A stretch of 64,000 bases of DNA. It comes from CAWCKS01 sp963763485. GTDB taxonomy: Bacteria; Pseudomonadota; Alphaproteobacteria; Rhizobiales; Xanthobacteraceae. Of the stretch, positions 18,045-26,300 are shown piece after piece. Numbering within the stretch: position 1 is the first letter of the stretch; every line of letters begins with the position of its first letter. The notes beneath the pieces are model-generated. The model was not told the DNA's origin, did not search any database, and saw only the letters and a program-made list of their open reading frames with translations. Both the position numbers and the translations under genes were made by a program. The stretch covers positions 124,001 to 188,000 of the forward strand of contig CAVXOW010000003.1 of assembly GCA_963763485.1 (NCBI GenBank). The letters are read 5' to 3'.

Positions 18045-18745
18045 GGTTGTTCCTGGCACGTCGTGGGCGCCGCTGCACTCTCGCAGACCTTAGAGACTCA
18101 TGGTGAAGAGCATTGCGCCACCAATGGGTCTCGAACCATGAGGCCTGCTAGTCCTGGATTCTATGGCCTCAGGATGAGGGGAGAGAGTGTGCGAAAGTAC
18201 TCTCGCGGCAGGTTTTGCCCGAGCTTTGCTCTTGGTCTCGCGCCTCTGAATTACAGAGGGCGCAGGGAAAGCCGGATGCCAACCGCATCCGATGGCCTTG
18301 CGTACGAAAGTAGCGAAAGTACGCAAGCTTCAGTCACCACAGGATTAGCCGGACATCCGGCTTTCCCTGCATGACGGACGTTTAAGGCTTATGCCGTGTC
18401 TCCCCGGAAGCGTCCTTGCCCCGTCGTTCCCGCGAACGCCTTGCGGCTCGTCATGGGGTACCATGACTTTGTCTTCGCGCAACTTGACCCGATGCCAGGG
18501 TCAGGATCTCCACGGTTTTGCCTCCGCCGATTACGTCGTCCGTCGACACGTCGGTGGCTTTTCCCGCCCGCGGGACCCAGGTGAGATCCCGCCCCAGGGA
18601 CAGTTCCTTTTGACGTGCCCGACGCAACCTGCGTCCGCCATCCTCCGGCTCGCGTACGTGACGATGGCCATACGCCCCTCTGCGGCCGGATTGATTCGGG
18701 TATTTACACTAAGCGAGATATTGCGTCAAGTGTAATTCTTGCGGC
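18045..18745. other. 700-bp non-coding gap
   Basis: No reading frame here has the codon pattern or domain of a real protein. The stretch carries a cluster of palindromes (listed separately, 18243-18368) and a downstream part (about 18390-18660) that I recall as resembling a dispersed non-coding repeat of Bradyrhizobium-type genomes. It separates the metabolic block from the copper island. Confidence 0.6.
18243..18368. repeat. Nested palindromic intergenic repeat
   Basis: Three hairpins are nested or adjacent. CCTCTG...CAGAGG spans 18243-18259. AGGGAAAGCCGGATG (18264-18278) pairs perfectly with CATCCGGCTTTCCCT (18354-18368). Inside that, CTTGCGTAC (18297-18305) pairs with GTACGCAAG (18319-18327). 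The transcript would fold strongly. From memory this resembles a dispersed repeat in Bradyrhizobium relatives; only one copy occurs in this window. Confidence 0.7.
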
Positions 18746-19701
18746 TCAATTCATAAAATGCGCCGCCGGATGCAGTGTCCCGAGCCAGCCCAGCGACCGA
18801 GATGACTGAAAAGCCGAGGACGATCTCGTAAACACAGTGGCGGACCAGTTTGTGAAGCGCTTCTAGCCTGGCACCGGCTGACGCGGCGAGGCGCGGCGTC
18901 AGCACACTGCGGTTGACCGCCGCGATGACGATCATCACCGCGAAAAGTGCAAGCTTGACCATCAACACACGGCCATACTCGGTGGTTGTCAGAGCCTTCA
19001 CCGAGCCGACCAGAAACCAGGCGTTGGCCGTGCCGCTCGCGATCAGCGTTGCGACGCTGACGATCCCCAGGATCGAGAAGCGCTGCGTCACGGTCGTCGC
19101 GATCGCCATCCAGGGATCGGATTGTTTGCCGGCGAAGGACAATAGCAGCGCCAGCGGCACGAGACCGCCAATCCAGGCGCTCGCGGCAATGAGGTGCAAG
19201 GCGTCGGCCGCAAGCTGTACATCGCCGCCTGCGCCAAAACCTGATCCGGAGTGCCCGGTCCAGGCGATGCTTGCCGCGAACATCGAGCGCAGCGGCAAGT
19301 GCGAACCGGCGTGCGGATCTTGCGCGATCAAGCGCAAGCGTGACGGCGGTTGCCAGCGCAAGCGCCAGGCGCACGGTGGCCACCGAGCCGAACTGCGTTC
19401 CTTGAAGAATCATCTGCAGCACGTCGAATTTCAGCGCCTCGGCAACGGGCAGGTTGCCCATCTCCGCAGTCGCCAGCACAAACCAGACGAGGCCGCTCGC
19501 CAGCGCGGCGGCGAGAGCGCCGCCCGCGATCCAGCGCGTCTGCCGATCGACCAGTGCTTTTGCGGCCGTTGACGGCGCGACCGCAGGACCGGCGACGGCC
19601 GCGCGAAACAGCAGGGCGCCCGCAAGTAGCGCCGTCGCTCCGAAATGTACGGCGCGGGCGGCGATCAGTGCAGCTGCCGGCGTGCCGCTCGTCCAGTCCA
19701 T
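18746..19701 (-). pseudogene. copD: Copper resistance D (CopD) family membrane protein with two +1 frameshifts
   Basis: The repaired protein of about 317 residues is an eight-helix CopD-family inner-membrane protein, thought to move copper across the membrane together with CopC. The N-terminal frame ends near RFALAAAL; around 19283-19287 the frame moves by one base and continues MFAASIAWTGHSG with the conserved ADALHLIAASAWIGGL. Near 18785-18786 a second extra base hides the family C terminus: dropping one C (plus strand) gives LLGTLHPAAHFMN and a stop at 18746-18748. Both repairs match conserved CopD ends. It is the last gene of the copper island. Confidence 0.75.
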
Positions 19702-19800
19702 CCCCTCAGCCCGTCATTGCTGGCAAGGTTGCGTGCTCGGTTTGCCGCTTGGCCGATGGATGGCCAACGCGGCTTGCGGAGCAAGCAAGATCAAGCTCGC

Positions 19801-20190
19801 TCAAGGAGTTGCGATATGCCAGGCACCGTTGAGCTTGCCATCACCGTCGGTGTCGCCTGCCGCCTTGTCGTTCTTCCAGGCGTAGAGGGGACGGCCCTTG
19901 TAGGCCCACATCTTCTTGCCGTCATCGCGGACGACAATGGCCCAGTCCCCTGACGGCTTGTCGGCGTCCGACGCCATCAGCGCCCACCAGTTTTCAGCGC
20001 AAGTCCCGTTGCAGACAGATTTGCCAGGCGCGTCCTTGTCCTTGTCGAAAACGTAAAGCGTCATGCCTTTGTCGTTGACCAGGACCTTGCCCTTTGACGT
20101 GTCGCCCACTTTCGCCGGCGTCATCTGTGCGAACGCCGCCGAAACCATCAGAGCTGTACCAAGTAGAGCGATGACTGCCGGTCTCATCAT
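19801..20190 (-). CDS. COG4315-type secreted repeat protein
   Basis: This 129-residue exported protein has a Sec signal (hydrophobic stretch, cleavage near AFAQ at about residue 21) and two copies of the PF03640 repeat: LVNDKGMTLYVFDKD near 38-52 and KMWAYKGRPLYAWKND near 94-109. A Cys pair lies in KSVCNGTCAENWW. Members are predicted periplasmic proteins or lipoproteins of unknown function, often close to copper or redox genes. AAGGAGT sits 7 bases before the ATG at 20190. It lies between copD and a relic copC fragment. Confidence 0.82.
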   Translation of the reverse strand: MMRPAVIALLGTALMVSAAFAQMTPAKVGDTSKGKVLVNDKGMTLYVFDKDKDAPGKSVCNGTCAENWWALMASDADKPSGDWAIVVRDDGKKMWAYKGRPLYAWKNDKAAGDTDGDGKLNGAWHIATP

Positions 20191-20276
20191 AGTGTTACTC
20201 CTTTCGAATTGAGTGGTTGCTTGATACTCAACACCTGTTCTGTTGCGCTATTCCGCAAAGTCATTTTCGCAGACGC

Positions 20277-20351
20277 GTCGAATGACAGCACGCGCGTTTT
20301 GACGTGATAGGTGCCGGGGCCGAGCGTGCGCGGCGACACAGCTCGCATCGT
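20277..20351 (-). pseudogene. Relic fragment of a second copC
   Basis: On the minus strand this stretch reads TMRAVSPRTLGPGTYHVK and then TRVLSFD. It aligns with the EMAVSVKSLGPGTYRVN and WHVLSVD segments of the intact CopC encoded at 21814-22167. DNA similarity is also visible, for example the shared GGGCCGAG and ATAGGTGCC words. No start, N-terminal half or stop in register exists. It appears to be a decayed copC or its 3' end left after rearrangement between the two neighbouring genes. Confidence 0.6.
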
Positions 20352-20383
20352 TCATCGTCACCGCATCCTGACAATGAGTGCGC

Positions 20384-21160
20384 TCACAAATTCATCCTCG
20401 CACCGGCATCCCTGGCAACAGCCTCGGCTTCCGCGATCAGAGCGCCGCGCCGCTTCAAGATACCTTCGGAGATGGCAGTTCCCGCATGTTCCGGTGAGCC
20501 GGCGTCATACGGTGGCTTCGGGTCGTATTCGAGCACGAGCTGGATGCGCTTCGCCGTTTCTTCATCGGCGAGCTTCGCGGCGATCGTAAGTGCGAAGTCG
20601 AGACCGGCGGTCACGCCACCCGCGGTGATGCGGTTACGATCCGCGACGACACGCTCCTTGCGCAGCGTTGCCCCCATCGAGGGCAGGAGCTCGCGCACGT
20701 ACCAATGGGAGGTTGCTTCATAGCCCTTGAGCAACCCGGCGCAACCTAGCAACAGCGATCCCGTACACACGCTGGTGACGAAGCGCGCCCGGGCGCCACG
20801 GTCTTTCAGGAAACCAACGGTCGCCTGATCCTTCATGCCATCGACCGTGCCTTTCAACCCGCCGGGGACAAACAGCACGTCGAACGCGGAGGGAGCGCTG
20901 TCAAAACTGTCGGTCGGCGTCACCGGCAAACCGACATCTGTCATCACCGGTTGCTTGCTTTTGCCGATCAGATGGACGTCGGCCTGCAGGATGTTGAACA
21001 CGGTCAACGGACCTACCAGGTCCAGCAGGATCATGTCCGGGTGCACCAGCATGCCGACGACCGTCTTCGCGGTCGCGCCTTGCTGTGCCATCGCCGGTGA
21101 TGCGAACAGTCCTGCCAGCGACGCCGCGGCGAGGGCAGCATTGAATTCTCTGCGATCCAT
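20384..21160 (-). CDS. Exported DJ-1/PfpI family protein
   Basis: This 258-residue protein has a DJ-1/PfpI glutamine-amidotransferase-like domain behind an export signal. The leader starts MDRREFNAALAAASLAGLF and ends near AMAQ, resembling a Tat signal with a twin Arg. The nucleophile-elbow Cys lies in VTSVCTGSLLLG near residue 130, with TSHWYV (His) after it and DRNRITAGGVTAGLDFAL. These are features of the isonitrile hydratase/ThiJ-like subgroup. The role is unknown; a periplasmic location beside copper genes is unusual for this family. Confidence 0.85.
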   Translation of the reverse strand: MDRREFNAALAAASLAGLFASPAMAQQGATAKTVVGMLVHPDMILLDLVGPLTVFNILQADVHLIGKSKQPVMTDVGLPVTPTDSFDSAPSAFDVLFVPGGLKGTVDGMKDQATVGFLKDRGARARFVTSVCTGSLLLGCAGLLKGYEATSHWYVRELLPSMGATLRKERVVADRNRITAGGVTAGLDFALTIAAKLADEETAKRIQLVLEYDPKPPYDAGSPEHAGTAISEGILKRRGALIAEAEAVARDAGARMNL

Positions 21161-21190
21161 CGCGCTTTCTCACCTTGATCTTGGCACCAC

Positions 21191-21734
21191 TCACATCTTC
21201 ATTTTGCTGTGGTCCATCTGCATCTTTTCGTGGTCCATCGAAGTGCCCGTCGCAGCAGACAGAATCGTCCGGTCCCTTGGCTCCAACTCCGAGAACGCTC
21301 AGCTTGACCGCTTTCTTTCCAGCCTTCTCGAAGTTCAGGGTGACAGTCACCGTGTCGCCCTGCTTCAGAGGCTTCTTGATGTCCACCAGCATCAGATGAA
21401 AGCCGCCTGGAGCGAGTTTTACTGTCGCGCTCGCCGCGATTGGCAGGCCCCCTTCGATCTCGCGCATTGTCATCACGCCGTCCTTGGTCGTCATCTCGTG
21501 GACTTCCACCTTCGCTGCCGCGTCGGTGCTGCCACCGAGCAGCCGGTCGGCCGCGGGCCCGTTGTTCTTTATCGTCATATACCCGCTCGCAACCTTGGCG
21601 CCGCCGGGCGTCGCGCGGCTCCAGGCTTGCGAAACAGCGAGCGTGTCAGCGTCGGCTTGCTGCGCCTGAGTTGACGTAAGCTGGACGATTGATGTCAGCA
21701 ACAGCGCAAGAGAGAGATACAGATTGAGTTTCAT
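21191..21734 (-). pseudogene. PCuAC copper chaperone with a +1 frameshift near its C terminus
   Basis: PCuAC proteins are periplasmic Cu(I) chaperones that help assemble the CuA site of cytochrome oxidase. A Sec signal (residues 1-24), the domain core SRATPGGAKVASGYM and the copper ligand pattern His-Glu-Met, Met, then HLM (in GGFHLMLVDIKKPL) are all present. After VGAKGPDDS the frame is off by one base near 21258-21262. Dropping one base gives AATGTSMDHEKMQMDHSKMKM and a stop at 21191, a Met/His-rich copper-binding tail typical of the family. As read, the protein runs on into unrelated sequence. Confidence 0.78.
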
Positions 21735-21813
21735 GATTTTCTCGCAGTAGCTTTGGTTTGGGCCTTGGGGTTTCGGGCGGAGAGGTTCCTCCCTGTCGGC
21801 GCGCCAGGCTTCG

Positions 21814-22167
21814 TCATTTGCTAACGGTAAAACTGAAATTGCCGTCGGTCGTGTGGGTATCGACCGACAAGACGTGCCAATTGACGCGATAGGTGCCCGG
21901 GCCGAGGCTCTTGACCGACACCGCCATCTCGTTGCCGTTGACGCGTGGCTTGCCGGCGTCGACGCGCTGGCCGGACCCATCGGTCACTTCGATCGTGCTG
22001 AACGCCTGCTCGAGCTTTTGCGTGAACCACAGCTTTACCTCGCGCGGCGTGGTCGCCACGGCGTTGCCGACGCGCGGCTCGGCGTGATCGAGAAAGGCGT
22101 GGGCCGACGCCGCAAGTGGCGTGAGCACGAGCAGGGACGTGGTTGCGACAAGAGCGAAATGGCGCAT
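21814..22167 (-). CDS. copC: CopC periplasmic copper-binding protein
   Basis: CopC binds copper in the periplasm and works with CopD in uptake or resistance. The 117-residue length is standard. The signal peptide ends at ASA before the mature HAFLDHAEPRVG, whose N-terminal His is a Cu(II) ligand. Asp and His of the second ligand group lie in SVDTHTTDG near residues 102-110. It sits 3 bp after the preceding outer-membrane protein gene, so the two are probably translated from one mRNA. Confidence 0.92.
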   Translation of the reverse strand: MRHFALVATTSLLVLTPLAASAHAFLDHAEPRVGNAVATTPREVKLWFTQKLEQAFSTIEVTDGSGQRVDAGKPRVNGNEMAVSVKSLGPGTYRVNWHVLSVDTHTTDGNFSFTVSK

Positions 22168-22170
22168 GGT

Positions 22171-23172
22171 TCAGTTCCTCGCAAAGGGGGATGCAGGCCG
22201 GACCGGGCCGCCGAAAATCGGCCGACCGATGCCGCGCGGGTCGATGTCGTCGAGATAGAAGTGCAGTTGCCCGATCACGCCGACATTGGCGCCGCTCTGG
22301 CGATTGATCGGTATCAGTGCCTCGACCGCGACCTGGAAGTAATTGCCGACCCAGATCACGCCAGGGTTGATGGTGCCGGTCGTCAGCGTGCCTGACGTCA
22401 GCGTATGGGCGACCGGCGTCTGGAACGTCGCCTCGACCAGCGGGATCAGATGATTGATGAAGTCGGGCAGACCGAGATCGATCACGGCCGATTTCAGATA
22501 GGGCATGCTGTATTGCAGGGTTCCACCCCACTGCAGCACGTCCGGATGCACCTCGGTGTCGGCGCTGACGTCGCCAAAGTCGGGGTCGACGCTGAACGTG
22601 GTGGTCGAGCGCTGCCCTGGAATTGCGTAGCCGACCTGGCCCGTGATCGCGAACGGCCTGAGCCATGCGACCGTATCGGGCAGGTCGCCCAATCCTTTTC
22701 CGAAGAAGATGGTGGGCGTGTAGGCGTTGAACGGATCGGCGCCGACTTTGGCGACGCCGGTGCCGCCCCATTCGACGCCGAGCCCGATCGAGGCGACGAA
22801 CTCGTGCTCCGGATTGCGATAGATCCGGTACTTGAACATGGTTTCGAGATTTTGCCATCCGCTGGCGCCGGCGCCGTCGGGCCCGCCGGGGGCGCTGAGC
22901 CAGGTGTGAGTCGCTCCGAGCGAGATCGCGAAATCCTCGGTGATGCGCTTGGAGAATTCGCCCGATACGTCGCGCTGCTTGACCGGCGGATCGTCGCCTG
23001 TCTTGAAGGCATCGACGGTCGGAATTGAGAGCTCATCATTGACACCGGGATCATCGATGCCGAGCGTCGCGGGGAAGAACCGGTTGCCGACGATCTCGTG
23101 GGCGAGGGCAGGGGATGCGAGAAGTGCGACCGCAAGCGCCGGCACAGCCGCGCGCTGCAAAGGGATGGACAT
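22171..23172 (-). CDS. Predicted outer-membrane or periplasmic beta-barrel protein of the copper island
   Basis: This 333-residue exported protein has a signal peptide (cleavage after PALA, near residue 24) and an alternating polar/aromatic pattern with repeated strand-like segments (FKYRIYRN, SIGLGVEWGG, GQLHFYLDD) and a terminal region GRPIFGGPVRPASPFARN. Met- or Cys-rich copper motifs are not obvious. I do not know a family name with certainty. It is often listed as a hypothetical protein next to CopC, which fits transport or binding of copper at the outer membrane. It overlaps no neighbour; CopC follows after 3 bp. Confidence 0.7.
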   Translation of the reverse strand: MSIPLQRAAVPALAVALLASPALAHEIVGNRFFPATLGIDDPGVNDELSIPTVDAFKTGDDPPVKQRDVSGEFSKRITEDFAISLGATHTWLSAPGGPDGAGASGWQNLETMFKYRIYRNPEHEFVASIGLGVEWGGTGVAKVGADPFNAYTPTIFFGKGLGDLPDTVAWLRPFAITGQVGYAIPGQRSTTTFSVDPDFGDVSADTEVHPDVLQWGGTLQYSMPYLKSAVIDLGLPDFINHLIPLVEATFQTPVAHTLTSGTLTTGTINPGVIWVGNYFQVAVEALIPINRQSGANVGVIGQLHFYLDDIDPRGIGRPIFGGPVRPASPFARN

Positions 23173-23233
23173 GGGATTTTTCCGAGTTGACGTGAGTTGC
23201 TTTGCGCCGCCCGTGGGCGAGCGGCCGTTCAGG

Positions 23234-23629
23234 TCACGTCAGGGCCGGCGGTCCGCGGGCCCGCTTACCGGCGAAAAAATCCCGGTCGGGAACCAAACGG
23301 GAAACGGCGTGCCAGTGGATCGGGGTGATCGCAAAGGCAACGCCCGCACTGGCGAACGTGTCCGGCGCGAGCAGCGCGTTGGCAGGGCACCCGATGCAGA
23401 ACTTGCAGAGAACCTCGTGGTCGTGCGGCGCGATCGGCTGGGTCTGATCAAGCGCCTCGGCGTGCTCCGCGCACAGCACAAGCGCAGCCGAATCGGCGGG
23501 GACAGCTCTGGTCGTCGCTGCCGCAGCGATCGGCGCCAGCACAGTCTGCAGCACGAGCACATAGGCAGCAAGGCACGCTGCTGCGCGCACCCAGATCGAT
23601 TTGGCTTGTGTCTTCGACCGATTTGTCAC
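23234..23629 (-). CDS. DUF2946-type exported protein
   Basis: This 131-residue protein has one N-terminal membrane or signal helix (AACLAAYVLVLQTVLAPIAAAA) and a short His/Cys cluster, HDHEVLCKFCIGCPAN near residues 70-84. Those residues suggest metal binding. DUF2946 proteins occur beside copper genes. The start is a GTG at 23629 with a weak ribosome site. It is the first gene of the copper island by transcription order, 60 bp upstream of the beta-barrel gene. Confidence 0.72.
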   Translation of the reverse strand: MTNRSKTQAKSIWVRAAACLAAYVLVLQTVLAPIAAAATTRAVPADSAALVLCAEHAEALDQTQPIAPHDHEVLCKFCIGCPANALLAPDTFASAGVAFAITPIHWHAVSRLVPDRDFFAGKRARGPPALT

Positions 23630-23678
23630 GGCGCAGATCTAGCACGTCTCGCGGAACGTCAAAGGAGGAAAATTACTG

Positions 23679-23768
23679 ATGCAGATCAGGAATATCCGGC
23701 CAGCCCGCTCGCGGGACGGCGCCGCAACCGTACGGAGCTGCCGCAATTTGACGGGGCTCTCGCGCTAA
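23679..23768 (+). CDS. Possible 29-residue small protein with a strong ribosome-binding site
   Basis: ATG 23679 to TAA 23766-23768 encodes a basic peptide beginning MQIRNIRPARSRDG. A near-ideal AAAGGAGG lies 10 bases upstream. It sits between the divergent DUF2946 gene and a methyltransferase gene and could be a leader peptide for the latter (55 bp downstream). No family is recognised. The ribosome site is the only evidence beyond the open frame. Confidence 0.35.
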   Translation: MQIRNIRPARSRDGAATVRSCRNLTGLSR

Positions 23769-23822
23769 ACGGTCGTAAGATGCCCTCGTCAAGCCACCGA
23801 CAAAGCCGAGAGGAGAGGTGCC

Positions 23823-24632
23823 ATGACCAGGGTCGACACCGTGTTCGCGGGCTCAATACCTGCTCTCTACGACAAGTATCTGGGCCCTCTGATTTTCGAA
23901 CCCTATGCCGAAGACATGGCGCGCCGTCTGTCGGGCCTCAAGGAGGGCGCCGTGCTCGAAATTGCCGCCGGCACCGGAATTGTCACCAGCAGGTTGATCC
24001 AGACCTTGCCTCCGGCCGTTAGCCTCGTGGCTACCGATCTCAACCAAGGCATGCTCGACGTTGCGGCGGTGAAGGATGCGGCGAGCCGCGTCAGCTGGCA
24101 GCAGGCGGATGCGCAGGCGCTGCCGTTTCCCGATGACGCGTTCGATGCGGTGGTCTGCCAGTTCGGCGTGATGTTCTTCCCGGACAAGCCCAAGGCCTTC
24201 CGCGAGGCACGCCGCGTCTTGAAGAAGGGCGGCCGTTACCTGTTCAGCGTCTGGGACAGCCTCGCGCACAACGAGATAACGGATCTGGTGGTTCGCGCTG
24301 GCGCCGAAGTGTTTCCGAGCGATCCGCCGCAGTTTCTCGCACGAACGCCGCACGGCCACTTCGACAAGGATCCGATCGTGGCCGCACTGAAGGATGCCGG
24401 TTTTGCCGACGTTGCCGTCGAGACCGTCACGAAGCGCGCGAGGGCTGCGACTGCGTCGGACGCGGTGACCGGTCTCGTGCAGGGCACGCCGATGCGCAGC
24501 GAGATCGAGGCGCGCGACGCCAAGCGACTGCAGGGAGTAACCGACCTCGCGATCGCCAAGGTGAGGGCAACGTTTGGCGATGGGCCGATCGACAGCAAGA
24601 TCCAGGCGCACGTCTTCACGGCGACCTGTTGA
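23823..24632 (+). CDS. Class I SAM-dependent methyltransferase (UbiE/MenG-like fold)
   Basis: This 269-residue protein has the SAM-binding fold in order: motif I VLEIAAGTGIVT near residues 44-55, motif II in VATDLNQGML, post-I QQADAQALPFPDDAFDAVVCQFG and motif IV FFPDKPKAFREARRVLKKGG. The C-terminal half is variable. It is a small-molecule methyltransferase, with quinone or lipid precursors as typical substrates. GAGAGGAG is placed 5 bases before the ATG. The gene is independent of the copper island on the other strand. Confidence 0.85.
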   Translation: MTRVDTVFAGSIPALYDKYLGPLIFEPYAEDMARRLSGLKEGAVLEIAAGTGIVTSRLIQTLPPAVSLVATDLNQGMLDVAAVKDAASRVSWQQADAQALPFPDDAFDAVVCQFGVMFFPDKPKAFREARRVLKKGGRYLFSVWDSLAHNEITDLVVRAGAEVFPSDPPQFLARTPHGHFDKDPIVAALKDAGFADVAVETVTKRARAATASDAVTGLVQGTPMRSEIEARDAKRLQGVTDLAIAKVRATFGDGPIDSKIQAHVFTATC

Positions 24633-24857
24633 AAACGGCTTGCAACACCGAAGGTGATGGAGGAGAGCGGCCTTCTGCCCGTATACGCCGCTCTCCTCAC
24701 CCGGATGTCACCCGCGCGATCTTGCCTTCAGGAGGACGTGCGCGCCGGTCAGCTGGGTACGATTAGACTGGCACGGTCGTCCGGGGCGGACGTTGCGTTA
24801 GATCAAGGACGGCGGCTTCGCGGACGCCGGTGCGGAAGCAGGCATGGAGCAGTTTTG

Positions 24858-25265
24858 GTGAACGAACAGAAATCCGGCTCGGCGTTCCGGGCCATTCGGG
24901 CGATCGACTACACCATCATCTTTGTGCGTGACATGGCGGCGATGCGCCGCTTCTACGAAGGCATCCTTTGCTTCCCGTTGCTGCGCGAGCTAGCGCCCGG
25001 CTGGATCGAGTATCGCATCGGCGCGAATACGCTGACGCTGGCGCAGCCAGGCCGGACCGCGGGTGATGCGCCGATGCCGAAGGGGAGCGCGTCGCTCCAG
25101 CTTGCGTTCAAGGTGTCGGCGCCGGAGGTTGATCAGTGCGCCGACGAACTCGTGCGGCAGGGCGTCGAGCTGGTCTCACCACCGACCAACCAGGCCTTCG
25201 GCCATCGCACGCTGTTCTTCCGCGACCCCGATGGAAATCTGCTCGAGGTCTATGCGGAGATTTAG
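24858..25265 (+). CDS. VOC/glyoxalase-like dioxygenase-fold protein
   Basis: This 135-residue vicinal-oxygen-chelate domain begins AIDYTIIFVRDMAAMRRFYEGILCF, continues with the paired beta-alpha-beta-beta-beta units, and ends in the typical FFRDPDGNLLEVYAEI, whose last Glu is a metal ligand. The specific activity is unknown. I chose GTG 24858, preceded by GGAGCAG; an open frame extends further upstream but is unlike the family. It lies 225 bp downstream of the methyltransferase. Confidence 0.78.
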   Translation: MNEQKSGSAFRAIRAIDYTIIFVRDMAAMRRFYEGILCFPLLRELAPGWIEYRIGANTLTLAQPGRTAGDAPMPKGSASLQLAFKVSAPEVDQCADELVRQGVELVSPPTNQAFGHRTLFFRDPDGNLLEVYAEI

Positions 25266-25293
25266 TGCATCGCCGTAGCGTGCAGGAGCGCCA

Positions 25294-26199
25294 TCAGCCC
25301 CGCTCCGGATCGAGATCGGGGAAACTCGCCGCGCGTTTTTCTAGGAAGTGGCTGACGCCCTCGACATAGTCGGATGTCTTGACGCTGAGCTCGAGCTGGA
25401 CGTCGGCGGTCGCGAGCGCGTCGCGAAAGCTTTGCGCCATTGCTTTCCAGACCTGTGCCTTCATCACCGCGAGCGAACGCGGCGATACGCTCTTTGCAAT
25501 CACCGCCGCATAGGCCTGCACATCGTCTCGGAAGCTCGCCTGTGGAAACACCTTGTTGACGAGACCCATGGCTTCAGCCTCCGGCGCACTGATGCGCCGC
25601 GCCGTCATCAGCATCTCCAGGGCCCGTGAGGGGCCGACCAGGCGCGGCAGCAGCCAGGAGATGCCGTGCTCGGCGATCAGGCCACGCTGCGCGAACGAAG
25701 TGGTGAAGAACATGGTGTCGGCGGCAAGGCGGATGTCGGCGCACAGCGCCGGGATCATGCCGCCGCCGGCGGCCGCGCCGTTGAGCGCGGCAATGATCGG
25801 CTTTCCAATTCGCATGAAATAGGAATAGCGCCTGACATCCATGAACTCGATGCCGAGATCCGGGCCGAGTGTCGAGGTCACGGCCTCGAAGAAGGCGGGA
25901 TCATCGGCCGGATAGACCGGGCGCGGCGCGCCCACCTTGCCGGCTTCCAGCCGCTGCCGGTCGGCACCGGCGCAGAACGCCTTTCCTGCGCCAGTCAGGA
26001 CGATCACGCGCACTTCGGGGTCGGTCGCGGCCTTCAGCATGCCCTTCGAGACGCTGTAGGGCAGGGTCAGGTTGGTTGCATTCATGCGTTCCGGGCGATT
26101 GAGCGTGATGGTCGCGACGCGATCCCGGATCGAATAGAGGACTTCATTGTCGGGCACGTCGAGGTCGATGGTTTTGGTGGTGCTGGCGGCTGCGGCCAC
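25294..26199 (-). CDS. Enoyl-CoA hydratase/isomerase family protein (copy 2)
   Basis: This 301-residue crotonase-fold protein, paralogous to the gene at 13416-14285, has an oxyanion-hole pair GAGKAFCAGADRQRL and ALNGAAAGGGMIPALCAD. Both catalytic-region glutamates lie in IAEHGISWLLPR and the following helix. A GTG start is preceded by an AAGG(GACC) site. It stands between a VOC protein and a dehalogenase, without the acyl-CoA ligase neighbour seen for copy 1. Fatty or aromatic acyl-CoA metabolism is the likely role. Confidence 0.9.
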   Translation of the reverse strand: MAAAASTTKTIDLDVPDNEVLYSIRDRVATITLNRPERMNATNLTLPYSVSKGMLKAATDPEVRVIVLTGAGKAFCAGADRQRLEAGKVGAPRPVYPADDPAFFEAVTSTLGPDLGIEFMDVRRYSYFMRIGKPIIAALNGAAAGGGMIPALCADIRLAADTMFFTTSFAQRGLIAEHGISWLLPRLVGPSRALEMLMTARRISAPEAEAMGLVNKVFPQASFRDDVQAYAAVIAKSVSPRSLAVMKAQVWKAMAQSFRDALATADVQLELSVKTSDYVEGVSHFLEKRAASFPDLDPERG

Positions 26200-26300
26200 G
26201 GTCCCTTGTCCTTTTTGATTTGAGTGCAGTGGCTGGTTTGCTTAAGGATAGCGAGCAGGGCGGGGGCGATCAATCAATCGGACACGAGGCGAGGCGTGCA

